Below are positions 52,150 through 63,772 of a stretch of DNA of 64,000 bases, piece after piece. The notes below the pieces were generated by a model that was not told where the DNA came from, did no database searches, and saw nothing but the letters and a program-made list of their open reading frames with translations. This DNA is from Baylisascaris procyonis (lineage: Eukaryota > Nematoda > Chromadorea > Rhabditida > Ascarididae): positions 4,099,501 through 4,163,500 of the forward strand of contig JAZARR010000200.1 of the NCBI GenBank assembly GCA_037389465.1, written 5' to 3'. Numbering within the stretch: position 1 is the first letter of the stretch; the number at the start of each line of letters is the position of its first letter. The position numbers and the translations under genes were made by a program.

Positions 52150-55100
52150 AATTATATTTTCTCATGTCAAAATTGTTGCTTAAGGTGCTTTCAAAGATTT
52201 ATTGCACATTCACTACAAAAACAATGAATGCATCTAACAACACGAATATATTTGTAGAAATAGGTTTCGAGTTCGCTAAGCGCTAATCTTTACAGCTCAT
52301 CAAATATCCTATTTCGAGTGCTTATTTAATTTCTGCTAAAATTTTGCCCACTCATTTCTCTATTTGTGCTTCTCTGTTGCTTTTAAAAGTGCTGACCGAT
52401 ATCTTTTGCGCATATCCATATTAGCTAAACAATATAATATTTGCTCTCGACAGATGTGATTTACTTGAAGATGTGCAAACGGTGGTTTATTAAAGATAGA
52501 GCATAATCCTTTCACAGTTAGAACAGTAGGACTTTATAGGAATAAGCCCGAGTAGATTCGAGAGGCATTGAGCTTAGCGGAAACCAGAAAAAAGGGCAAC
52601 ATCTGTAAACTCATAATAGTAAGGCGCTCTATAGAAGCTGTAGGTACCCCAAGGGGCAAAGGTTCGAACCTCACCTGCATCAACGGTTCCCATGGTGAAA
52701 TTGCCTGATACATGGAAAAACATAAGCAGACGTACTCATGAATATAGTCCCACATAGAAAAGAATTCTATATGTCGCAATAATCGAGCATTTCAATGGAG
52801 ATTTGCCGCAATCGATAAAAACAGCAAAATAATGGCTAGATGTACACGAAATAAAATGAGGCGTTATGAAGCAGTGAGTTCCTGCTAAAAGCAGCAATTG
52901 AACTTTTGCCTTTCCCCTGCTGAATGCATGTCGTTGGCTTGAAACCCCTTGAAATTTCCTGCTTCCTGCGGAAAGCCTAGAAACGAAGGGATGAGGGATT
53001 TCTGAAAGGAAAATTTCTGAAACAGTTTTGAAAACACAGTGAGAAGGATCCGCTTATAATATTCACTTCATTCACTATTTGTTTACAATTCGCATCATTT
53101 GCAGCAAGAAATTCAATGCGTACTGATTTTCGTAATCGAATGCAACCTCACCGCAGAAAAACTATGCATTACAAAACTTCCAACCGAACTTATTGGATTT
53201 GTGAAAATTTCTCTTCTAGTGACGTTTTCTTGCGTTCACCCTTCTCCGAGGCGAAAAAAATGCTGAGTGGACTTCCTCAATCTTCTTTATTTCCTAGCAG
53301 CGCAACTGATTCTAAATAGCCGGCGATTGCACTTTCTTCATCAGGTCGTTGTGTGAAATCAGTAAGACAAAAGCAAAGCTCTTAACGAGGCGCAAAAACG
53401 TTTTTCACTGAAGAACAATTTCTGAGGGCTTGCTAGACGAATTTCGGCTGTTGAACAGATTGAGTTGGCAATTTGTGAGTTCATATTTGATACGGTTATT
53501 TCGTCCATTAGCAACATCAAGACAGGACGTCTTCAATGTTTAACTCAACTTGACGCCCATCAGAGTTAGAGCAATTCAATACACTTTCTGTCCTGTTGCC
53601 ATTTCTACGTCAACATTGGCCCTCGATGAATTTTCATATGAGTTTATTTTCTACTCAGCGATCGATCGCTTATAGATTAATGCATAAGGAGTCATCGAGC
53701 TACTGCTGCCTTCTAATGTTGAAAATGATGAAATCTGGAATATACTGTGTCGACATTTTAAATTCGAATATATCAGTGAACCAAGCCTTACCGCGAATAG
53801 AGTGATGATCTTGATATGTAGACAGACGCTCCCAGAGAAAATGTTGCCATTTTTTGGTATAGACTAGCAATACCTCAAAACAGATGAACTTTCATCGTTC
53901 CATCTGCCTATTAAGCGAAGACGACGGGACCTGACTTTAGATGCTTACATTAGCCGCGATGAGGACAAAATTCGACTTATGACGGTGGAAGGCGCTGCGA
54001 GTTGTTGATGCAGGAAGTCCGAGTGCAACTTCATTGCGGACATACTTCGTCATCCAACGCTGTGTGACAGTTCACTTGTAGTGAAGAGTAACATGAATCA
54101 TGTTTCAGGTTTGAAATGATTGTGAGCGAAAGGTAGAAGACATGAAATTTGTTTCATTCAAAAGAATGAATCTTGCGGTTTGCCCCGTTTAACACAGTTT
54201 TGCTTCGTAAAGTTATTACTTTAAAGCTCATAAGCATTATACTTCGGTTCATTATTTGAAGCGTTCGTTCGACCCACTTAATGACAGGCAGTGAATTTAT
54301 CTCGTCAGTAGGGTTAGCTTCGATATGCGCTTTCGTATCTAGCCCATCTCATGAAACAGTCAAATATCCCAGCCGTTCATATTTCAATTGGTCTGACCGA
54401 TCGCACAGATTTTCAGGAAAACTTCATATTTAATGAAATGTGGTCAAGGTAAATAAGTGAAGAAGCACATCATTTCTGCTTCCACAATATGCGCTTTTAC
54501 CCCGTTTAGTAGATCTTCCATTTTCAAGCATTCAAAATGAAAGCTATGATTTGCCTGATAATATCACCATACTTAGGCAATCGAATTTTCCACACAGATC
54601 TTCTGCAAATTATTAACTTCTTCAGGGCTTATGAGTCTAAAACAAAAATCCAACCAGTATGGTATGCATTCATAACATTTTTCATGACTATCGCGTTGAA
54701 TTGGAGACACATTGAAAGTGAAGATTATGGATCAGTGTCACATATGGTGTAAGCGGTATTATAAGTTGTATTACACGTATGAGTCTTGTAATTCTGTTTT
54801 CACTGTTGTCCTCATTGGAAATCGGGTGGACAAATGCATACTTACGTACTTATGCAGAGATAGAACGCTGCATAATGTATATTTGCACTTTACAAATGCA
54901 AACCTGCAAGAGTGCATACAAAACGCTCACATATAAAAATTGGTGAATTGATGCAATTTATACGATGAAAGCTTATGTTTACGCTTTCACTAATGTTTTG
55001 TATATAGGCTGTCCCTTGTGCAACAGGAGGAAATTATCGTTGACAATATGTCAGCGTTTTTTATTCACACATCTGAATGTGGTGTTTATGTGAGCATTGC

Positions 55101-57040
55101 TCATATCGTCTTCCATACTGCTAAGAGGTGCGCAGAACTTATGTTCTGTGGGAGAAGTTCCATTTCGCTTACAACTTGAACATCTCTCTTCTTCAGTTCC
55201 GATATATCGTGTCGAACATCCAATAGAAGCTAATCTCCCCTTCTCGGGCATCAGGACGACATTGTCACTAGGTACCTACTCCTACCTCCCTGAAGAAAGC
55301 GACACGGTCATCCCTCGCATTATCTGTTGATTTATATGCATAAGCCCTCATTGGCTGAGGGAAGGACAAAAATCTGCCGGGAATATCTCGGCGGGCATGC
55401 ACATCTTCGCGCGTATATCCTATTTCTAGTGACAGGTCACAATTTACAATTCCCTTTCCCAATAAATCATCCGTTATTCGCCTCTGAGCAAAAAATTCAG
55501 CGCAGGACTCCTTTCCAAATCAAACACAGTGGTAAGTGGAGGGAAAGGGAATTGAGGAGAAGGTAAGAGGGGAGGGAAGCTGATTAGGCTAACGCAGCGA
55601 GCACTTTTTATAGCTCGGCCATATAGGCCAATTGGCCACACAAATATTCGGAGAGAACGAGGAACAATTTTCGCTACCAAAACACCAACCTGTAATCAAA
55701 GGTCACTTTCTGGCCTCATTTACAAACTCATTATGCTGAGTGTCACATTTACGCATAAGTATAAGATGGTCACATGTTCGATTGTCACAATTTCAACTAC
55801 CTTTTTTATACCTCGGATTCTGACATATTCTCTAGATGAGGTGTCTTTTCTGCTTTCATTTCGTTTAACTAATTCCTACACTTTTAGTTTCACGACTACA
55901 GCAGGAGGTAGGATGAATACTAGTGCACGTCCTTGAATCATGCATATGCTTAAATCGGCTGTTATATAACTTAGCGTAGGCTACATTATATCATATGCAT
56001 CCACATACTTCCGCCAATACCGTTTGGCACCTTAATTAATAACATCTCGCATGTTGTAGTCGCACGAACTTAATCTCAAATCTTTCCGTACCCATAGAGA
56101 TGATCGTGCGGCTTGTCGCTTCGCAATTTGAGGGATCAAGCAATTGACGAGCTTCTCGCTTGAGTATCTATTTCACTGAACTTCATTATTTTAATGTATC
56201 ATCCTTTCGATTATACCTTTCAGGTGCCATTACCTCTAATAAAGTGATTGATTTCTTTATTCAGCTATTTTATCACTCTGCAGTTTCATCCTTCCCTTAA
56301 AAGATGCCTCTAATTATCTACTTATCTATTCATCATTAGATAAAAAAACTGTTTCTTCTAATCTTCCGACAACTTATTACCTATTATTCACCAACATCTC
56401 GTGCTGGCTCTCTTTCGCTATCATCAGTTGGGTTTTGAACAATGACGCCGGTATCACTCCGGTGATGCGAAGAGTTTAGTCAACGTGCACCTGCTAATGG
56501 CCAAAATATACATTTTATGAGGTCAGAGGAGATCAGTTCGTTCATTTTATTCGTTATCAGAGACTTCACAAATTCAACTCGTACCACAGAAAATCACGAG
56601 ACTCGATGACGATTTTTACTTGAAACTATTTGAAACCTATAAATGTGATGAATGAAAATGAAATAAGATTTCAATGCGACAAATTTGTGGTTTCAATAGA
56701 AAAGGTTTCTAATAAATTTTAAGGAAAAAAACCCGCAAATACGATGAAAATACCCAATAAAGTGTCAAATTTTTCTAAATATTGATCAACTCTCGTGAGA
56801 CATTGTCTGCGTAATTACTGCTCATACTTCTCTTTATTGCATCTACAACATCTAATGCCCATTGCATGCAATAAGATTTCTTTAAAGGTAGCGTCGTCCC
56901 AAAAAAAAGCATCTGAGTGAATTAATTCGTCAATGATGATGTAGGTTCAAGTTTCAGGATTGTGAATAAACGCGATTGAACGGATATTCAAAAACAATGC
57001 GAATGATTAAGTTCTGAAGTTGGGGTTGTGTTTGATTGTT
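52150..57040. other. Region without a confident gene
   Basis: Mostly AT-rich sequence. Between 55.05 and 55.57 kb both strands are open for long stretches with coding-like codons, described in the findings. Otherwise I see no exon with paired splice sites. Confidence 0.4.
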
Positions 57041-57109
57041 ATGGTATCAATGTTTTTCGTGATTTTATCGATGCTCATCGCCACCAACAAGACGATAGCA
57101 AATAGTCAG
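57041..57109 (+). CDS. LGIC exon 1 (signal peptide)
   Basis: ATG at 57041 opens 23 codons: [17 protein letters not shown] followed by TIANSQ, ending CAG|GTGAGA. This is a clean signal peptide, and its phase 0 end fits either exon at 58881 or 59515. Linking it to the receptor 1.8 kb downstream is inference from position and phase. Confidence 0.62.
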
Positions 57110-60100
57110 GTGAGATTCTTTATCGTTTGACGTTCAGCGATGAAAAATTGTGAGTGGAGGTAACCGCTTTAATAGGCTCAGCGGCTTAACAGATTTGCCT
57201 GAGGATTTAGTCCGTAGGGTGACGTTCGCTATATTATATAAATATGGGGCAAAAAATTTCTCTATATTAGACAAAAAATGGGGCATCCAGAGATGAATTC
57301 GGCGCTGCAAAAAGTATCATCTATTTTGGCTAAGTCACTTCGTCGTTTCAGGAACTTTCTGTTCCATACTCTTTGGCTGTCAATTTACTCCCTTCGTTCG
57401 CCTCCACCGACATACAATAGGAACGAATAAACGAACGGAAATCTGAATTCTCATTGATGTGGAAAAATTGACACAAAATTCTGAGTAGTATTCCTAACTA
57501 ACGAAGACGTCACGAACAACGAACGACTCGATTCCATTAGCATCTCCACTGCAGCCACAATTTTCTCTAAAATTGAAGGTGCTTTTGCGAAATTTCTTGA
57601 GAGTCTTCGGGTTGAGAAGGGCTAAAATTTTATTGGTGCCTGGACTGAGTAGGAAGAGGGAAAATGAGCAAATACATACGTGAACAAATTTAAGGCAAGG
57701 AGTGGGGCTGCGGGGGAGGGGTAGGGGAGAAATAGTTTGGACAAGATGACCATTGTTTCTTGTCGACGACTGAATACTCTGTTATTGCGGTATTTGGCTG
57801 CCAGATTAGCTCAGATGTTTATATATTATCTGCCTTAAGAAGAACACCTCGGACAATTGGCTACCGATTGCGCTAACAACAAATGCATCTCTTTGCTCTT
57901 GCGATATCACGTTGTTTCTGCAATGAAGAGACAGCAAAATGCTTTTGATTATGAAGAAGTGATAGCTGCACTAGCTGCAATCAAACAAATAAAGATTGCT
58001 AATGCTGAACATGAAAATAGCGTAATTAGCGCAACCAATAAGCATATATGCTTTTGATGCATAAAAATGCCATCTGTATGCGTCCACCTGATTTAGACGA
58101 AGCTGTGATTGTGACGTTGTTGCATCAGTTCAGCATTTAATTCCAGTAGTGCATATGTTTTTGAATGTTAGTTCATTTCAGCCCACTATGCAGTCTAAAC
58201 GAGCATACATTATTTGGAGAGCTATTGGTAAAGTAGAAACCAGCTCAAGGAATCCACAAAACATGGAAACAAATCCATAAGCAGTGAATTTTGGGACATG
58301 AGGGTTCCTCCACGACTGATCATATTTCTCAGGGAAATTTAGCTCGTTGTTTCCTGAGACTATAGAACATGTTTTCGCAATGATTTTCTATGGATAATCC
58401 ACAAGAAATATTTGCGTGGGACACCTTTTTCTTGCTATCAATAAACGCATAATCTTGCTGACATAAATGGTCACAGCATTTTTCTAACCACAATGTGAGG
58501 GAGTGTTTTGATGTTTGAAAGGTGATTTGTGGCGTCGAATCATTTTCCACATTAAGCACACAACGTTCAGTGGGCAAGATCGCTCGTACAACAATTCTCT
58601 GCTTTCGATTTTTCAACATCTTTGATGTCGCATTCCTTTTGAAGTTCTTCGAGGCATATATGACCACCATTTAGGATCACAATTTTTTTATTGCACTATC
58701 GTATCACCAATACAACCACAGCTTTACATGCACGAATGGGGGGACGTCTTAAATTAAAGCGAATTGTGATTGATTTAAGTGAAGTTTATAATGTGATCAG
58801 CGGTCGCACCGACTGCAGGTGCAGACCTGTGAAATCCACGTGGTGCTTCAAAAAAACCTGTTGCTACCGGCGCTCCACAGTTTGCTATCCCCTCCCGTCC
58901 TCCCATAGTTGCTTTGCTTTTCGCGATGAGAAAATCTCATGTGCCGGAGAATCAATCGAATTTGCAACATTATACCAATTCCGAGAGCGGCCGCCACCCT
59001 CAAGAACCAGCAAGCGCCCGTAGGGGTTTTCGAGAACTCAAACTCTTATACGACCCCCTCGTGGAGGAGGATCTGCCGACGCGGAGGCATGGTTCACCAT
59101 TTAACATTGTAGGGGCTTCCGTTCGCAGGGGCACTTGTGAAAGGGGCCACCTTCCAAACACTAGATGCAAGCTCTAGTTGCATAAAACCACAACACGGGG
59201 CGCAATTGCAGCGAGCAGAGCTATCGGAGATACAGCCGTAGGAGGGGTGTTTGTTGGAATGCATCCGGGCAAATACATTTCTGTTGCAAAGCTATCATGT
59301 TGTATAATGGCCGCCGAACTTCAGAACGGCCTGAGCTGAACGAGGTAGTGTTCGGTGATATCACGCGAGAAGGCTGATCATTCCGGATTAGGATCCTAGT
59401 GATATTGCGTGCCCTTCCACAGTCCACAAGTCATGTTATTCGTAGGCAATTCATGTCGAGCTGCGTTGGAAAACTACAGCTATGTGCCTGTCGCCTCAAC
59501 GTCCTCACTTCCAGATAGCGGCAGCGGCTTTCCGAAATGCTGCACTGAATAGTGGCCCACCTGAGGCTTCAAAACGACCGTTTGTTGAATACGATCAGAA
59601 TGGCGATGAGGATTGGGGCGAAATGAGTTATCGTCATACCAATCGAAACCAACATGCCGTTTACACAGTTGGAAGCCATGACGACAACGACTATGGAACT
59701 TTCGGAAAGGCAGCATTTTTTGAACATGGGTAAGGTTTTCAATTTACACGGAGTAGTAGCTCGCGGTTTTGGAATGACTGTCTGCACTGTGCTGTCGCAT
59801 CGGCCGAGATTTGTTGTCAGAAAATTGTATGCCGCTATCAATAGCAACATAATAGGAAGTTGAAAACTACCACTATGTTAGGGCAGGACCGAAATGAATG
59901 AAATTGTGAGACAAGAAATTGGTACGAGTGCAGAGATGCACTCCTCTAACATTAGCATTGATAGACAGGGGTTGAATTTCAGCAGCAATCAAGGCAGTAT
60001 TGAGTGAGTTGTCCCAGTGGCACATCTTTGCATTCACTCATGCTTTCGATATGCATTGATGTGAAAAGAACGGGACCGATAAGGGGCGGTGTCTGGGAAC

Positions 60101-63100
60101 AAGAGGAGGGTGAGCATCAATGACCGTTCGCATCGATGTGGGATCTAACCGTCCAGGCTATATAACTTAATCCTTATAACAAATGATCCGCTTCCCACTC
60201 CCGGGCAGTCCTCTGAAAAATGCGCAGCTGAAGCTTCCTCTTTGATCATTTTTGCTTCTTTCCGCGCTAACCACGACAGGATGATCCGTCGCTGAGTGGT
60301 TTGTGGTCGCTCAGCGTAAGGGGAAAAAGGCTCCTTATGGCGATACCCCAGGTGCTTTGAGGCGTCACGAAAACGCCAGACGACCAAGAATATGGTTTTG
60401 AGCTTGGAGCGCTTTCATCAGAAGATGCATGAGGATGAAGAGTGCAATTTGAGAGTAGGAGACCGTCCTATCAGGGAACATTCTGGACAAAGAATATCCA
60501 AATATACAAAATAGAGTTTCCTGGCTGACAGTCGCAGAAAAGTCGGCAAGCAAACACGACCACCTTATCATTATAGATTGCCTTCAGTGCGCAATTCCTC
60601 AATAAGTCATCAGCTATAGTCATACCCGAAGATATGTGACTTAAAATTCTTCGTTTCCTTGATATTTTACAATACGCCTCGATGTCTCGAACAATTTTTT
60701 CAATTTTGGAGCAAAGTAAATAACTTTCAGTGAACTTCAAAACAGACGCTATTTCACACATCTTCGAGAGGCAAGTTTCGGGTAGGACCAGCTTAAACTA
60801 TGCTCTTACATTTTATTGTTTTTCTAACTCTTTAACTAGAAATACAATCTCACCTAAGCAGTATTAACCGCAATGAATTCTTAAGCTCATATTATCATAA
60901 TCGCATGCACTATGGTTTTGTCCACGACGATGTATGACCTATGATTTTGTCTTGTGGATTAAAACAAACACACTGTTGACTCGGCTTGCACTTTTTTGAA
61001 GACGACGAACAACCATAGATAGTGGTGTAGTCTTCGATACATTGGATCGCTGCATGTAGAGATAAACTCACACGTGAGAGAAAACAAATCAGCTTATTGC
61101 ATTCTATTGTCCTTGCAAACTTTCCTAACAACTCGTCTACCGCTTAGAAGCATGCAAATTTCTGATTAGCATTCTTATTTATCCGTAAAGTTTGTTGTCT
61201 ATTTTAGTGAAACGCGTGACTTCCTACAATTTTTAAGACGCATCAGATATGATCATCGACAATTCCCAGAAAATGCAGATGGAGGTAAACTTTTCATCTT
61301 TCGTATTCGCTTCGACTCATTGAGGTAGTTGGTATTGTGAGTGAAGTCATCAAAAATTTTTTGACATTTTTATAGAAATAATTCCGAAAAAATCATTTGT
61401 AGTGGAATCGGCGATCGTTATAGTTGCATTTACGGACATGTGATCCGTTCTTGAATGTGTGCGCTCTTTGATAACTTGCCTTGAACAATCGTACGTCCTG
61501 TGTGACGTTCATGCAAATAAGCACTTAAACATAGAAAGTGCTATTTTGTGCTGAACAAATAATTCCCTAGGCGAACGTTTTGCTTATGTTCGGCTTATTT
61601 TAATGGCCGCCCGTTCATGTGGCTGGAGCGAAAGTGGAGAAAAGTGATTTCATACAGGTGACAAAAGATGGAATTCATCCCGATTTTCTTACTATCGATG
61701 AAGAAGTCTCGGTGCTTTCTGCAGCTGACGTTTTTTTCTAGACACTTTTATAGAAATAATTGTGGAAAAATTATTCGCAATGAGTCGCCGATCGTTGCAG
61801 TTGTTTTTCATTACAATCAAACTCTCGGAAAGCATGCTAGGATGACCTGAACGATATTCATTGCATGGGAGTCTTCTTTTCTAGCTAGCATACTTCATCT
61901 CGTTTCTTAATAGTGGAAATCACTTAGCTGAAAAGCATGAAGATTCCAAAATGTTTCCCTTCAAATTCTGCTTGTTTCACCTACCTAGCAGTTAATTGAA
62001 CGGTACCTTTTTGCTGCAGCATTGTGGATTACCTAACAATTAGTATCGCATTGAAAAGCCAATTCTTATTTCAAGATCTTCAAAAGCTTATCAGAATCCC
62101 TCACCATTCTCCAGCTAGAAACAAAGAGAACATCGTTTTATTTTCAGATGCGGTCGTCATTACTGTATCTATCGTTGTGAGCAATATTAGAGCGGTATCC
62201 GAAGTAACAATGGTAAGACATCAGTTCGTTTTCATATCATTTGAATCATTAATAGCTCTGCCTTTTTTCTTCACTTCCATCTTCCAGTCCTTGGACCTGA
62301 CATAAATGATAAATTTTCTGAAAAAAAAAAAGAAATTATGCTTGTCCTCCCTTTGCTTGTTTAACGGAAAAACTGCACAAAATTCGGGGTCCCCATTTAA
62401 GTAGCTTAGTAAATTGACTTCTTCATGAAAAGGACCCATCGAGGTGCTTATTGCTTTGCTATATGTAACGACTGCTTCCTGTTCTCCAAGAAGAAACGAG
62501 AGATTTTGATGCGGTAGGTTTAGACGGTTGCCGCTAAAAAGGATCTTCGATACGATTCGTGAAAAGCTTACCCCTTTGCCCCATGACGAGGATGTTGACA
62601 CGAGGAATATAGGGAAAAAAATGAACCAAAAAAGTCGTTCGGTCTTTGATGAAAGATTGGAAATTTTCAAATAATCGCATCAAAAAATTGATCTTATGAA
62701 ATGCACTGACTCTAAACTAAACTCGAACCTATAGCATTGATTATTTCTTATTTGTCGAAGACTTCGCTAACTGGTCGCTATAAGACTTCACCTTTTCAGC
62801 AACAAATCGAGAGAGTGAATTTTATTGGGAATGGGTGTTTATTTCAGGCTATATGGTACAAGTAGTCTAATCGTTAATGATGTTTTCTTTTTTTGCTGGC
62901 AGGATTATGCTCTCGAGTTATTCTATCGAGAATCGTGGTTGGATGAGAGGCTTAAATATGATAAGACACGTTTCAAAAATAAAACCGAAATCGCTCTTCA
63001 CGAAAGCTACACGAATTTTCTCTGGCATCCGGACACCTTCATGCCGAATGCAGTCGCCTCAAAAAACCCACAAAAACAATCAATTTCACATCGTTCACTA

Positions 63101-63772
63101 TTGAGGTTGCCAACTCAGTGATTTTCTTTCTGACTTTCGTCTTTGATGAATACGGTGCAAAATGAACGAGATATAGCTCGAGATTCAACGTTATCCGGTG
63201 GACATGTAGCTCATGGAGGTTAAACGTTGCCTAATGGAAAGTTCGCGTAGGAATGGACGAAGTGACCGCCAAAGAGAAGCGTATTGAGGGGAATGAAGAT
63301 GGAAGGTTGTTAGGGAGTGAGAAAAACTAAAGATCTCTCACCTTCTACAAGTAATGCGATACATTGGCTCATCTTTACGAACAGAATCAGACATTTTCCG
63401 CTCATTATTAGTGTGTTGTGCTTGCTTCAGATTTATCTGCACAAATGGTCCAAATAGTTGGTTCTAAGCAATTCTTACTATGATATCGAACACTTGAGTA
63501 TGCCATAGAGATGCCTGTCATCTCCTCTTCAAAGGAACCCAATATTGAATTTACAGCGAAAAATTCTGTAGAACAAGCAACATCAAATAACTACATTTCG
63601 AGAATCCATCTTCTCGCTCATATTATTGCCCTAAATGGCTACGAACGTTTCAGATTATCCGAAACAGGACATGTACTCTACAGTCGACGAATCTCAATTG
63701 TTGCCGAATGCCCTATGGATTTGACGTTATTCCCGTTTGATTCACAAATATGTAAACTTGGCATTGAAAGTT
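57041..63772 (+). CDS. Cys-loop ligand-gated ion channel subunit, GABA-A type, 5' part (3' end beyond window)
   Basis: Exons 57041-57109, (58881-59108), 59515-59729, 61208-61284, 62148-62212, 62903-63105 and 63654-63772 join in consistent phase. They encode a signal peptide, a long N-terminal extension, and the extracellular domain through the Cys loop. Motifs in order: [28 protein letters not shown] with [25 protein letters not shown] (loop A), [18 protein letters not shown], and the Cys loop [15 protein letters not shown] with 13 residues between the cysteines. This is a pentameric receptor subunit at the neuronal or muscle plasma membrane. The [13 protein letters not shown] and WLDERL strands are closest to GABA-gated subunits (UNC-49, GAB-1, LGC-37 relatives), but glutamate- or amine-gated channels share much of this. 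The pore (M1-M4), which would settle ion choice, is not in the window: the last exon ends one base into a codon. Confidence 0.88.
57704..57727 (+). other. G-quadruplex-type motif in LGIC intron 1
   Basis: Four G runs of 4, 5, 4 and 4 with loops CTGC, A and TA sit within 24 bases (GGGGCTGCGGGGG...GGGGTAGGGG). This is a textbook quadruplex-forming pattern on the plus strand, about 0.6 kb after the signal-peptide exon. Function unknown. Confidence 0.7.
58881..59108 (+). CDS. LGIC exon 2 (candidate, possibly cassette)
   Basis: A GC-rich 76-codon frame, phase 0 to 0, lies between GCGCTCCACAG and AACATT|GTAGGG. It encodes a basic, Pro/Arg/Ser-rich peptide, including [20 protein letters not shown] and [19 protein letters not shown]. 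An alternative acceptor at CCTCCCATAG (58907-58908) is stronger but gives the wrong phase for exon 1. The length is a multiple of three, so it could be included or skipped. I see no family motif; membership in this gene is inferred from phase and position. Confidence 0.45.
59515..59729 (+). CDS. LGIC exon 3 (acidic N-terminal extension)
   Basis: The acceptor is GTCCTCACTTCCAG and the donor CATGG|GTAAGG; 215 bases, phase 0 to 2, only one frame open. It encodes [20 protein letters not shown], then [20 protein letters not shown], then [10 protein letters not shown]. The two leftover bases GG plus the first base of exon 4 make glycine, so the protein reads [12 protein letters not shown] across the join. 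Confidence 0.72.
61208..61284 (+). CDS. LGIC exon 4 (TRDFLQFL...)
   Basis: The acceptor is GTCTATTTTAG and the donor GGAG|GTAAAC; 77 bases. It encodes [20 protein letters not shown] and ENADG. The start of the extracellular domain of GABA/glutamate-type subunits has this T-R-x-F-L...Y-D-x-R-x-x-P pattern. Too short for a simple ORF scan. Confidence 0.85.
62148..62212 (+). CDS. LGIC exon 5 (strand beta-1, VSEVTM)
   Basis: 65 bases between TTTATTTTCAG and ATG|GTAAGA. It encodes [20 protein letters not shown] and TM, the conserved I/V-x-V-x-x-I-x-A-V-S-E-V-x-M strand of anion-type Cys-loop subunits. Phases 1 and 0 fit both neighbours exactly. Confidence 0.88.
62903..63105 (+). CDS. LGIC exon 6 (loops D and A)
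   Basis: 203 bases between TTTTGCTGGCAG and TTGAG|GTTGCC. It encodes [20 protein letters not shown], then [19 protein letters not shown] and ISHRSLLR. The Y-R-x-x-W segment is loop D, where GABA receptors carry a ligand-contacting arginine; W-H-P-D-x-F-x-P-N is loop A. Confidence 0.92.
63654..63772 (+). CDS. LGIC exon 7 (Cys loop)
   Basis: 119 bases between ACGAACGTTTCAG and AAAGTT|GTAAGC. It encodes [20 protein letters not shown] and [19 protein letters not shown]. The signature disulfide loop is complete, with the F-P-x-D core. It ends one base into the next codon; the following exon (Y/F-G-Y...) is outside the window. A longer frame starting at 63511 is intron read-through. Confidence 0.92.

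Noticed and set aside
52651..52680. tRNA B-box-like GGTTCGAACCTC
   Set aside because: The flanking bases do not form a T stem, and there is no matching A box or acceptor stem.
62221..62670. 149-codon minus-strand open frame opposite the receptor gene
   Set aside because: It lies in an intron of the well-supported plus-strand receptor gene, contains poly-Phe and poly-Lys from A/T runs, and shows no motif. A frame of this length is only mildly unexpected.
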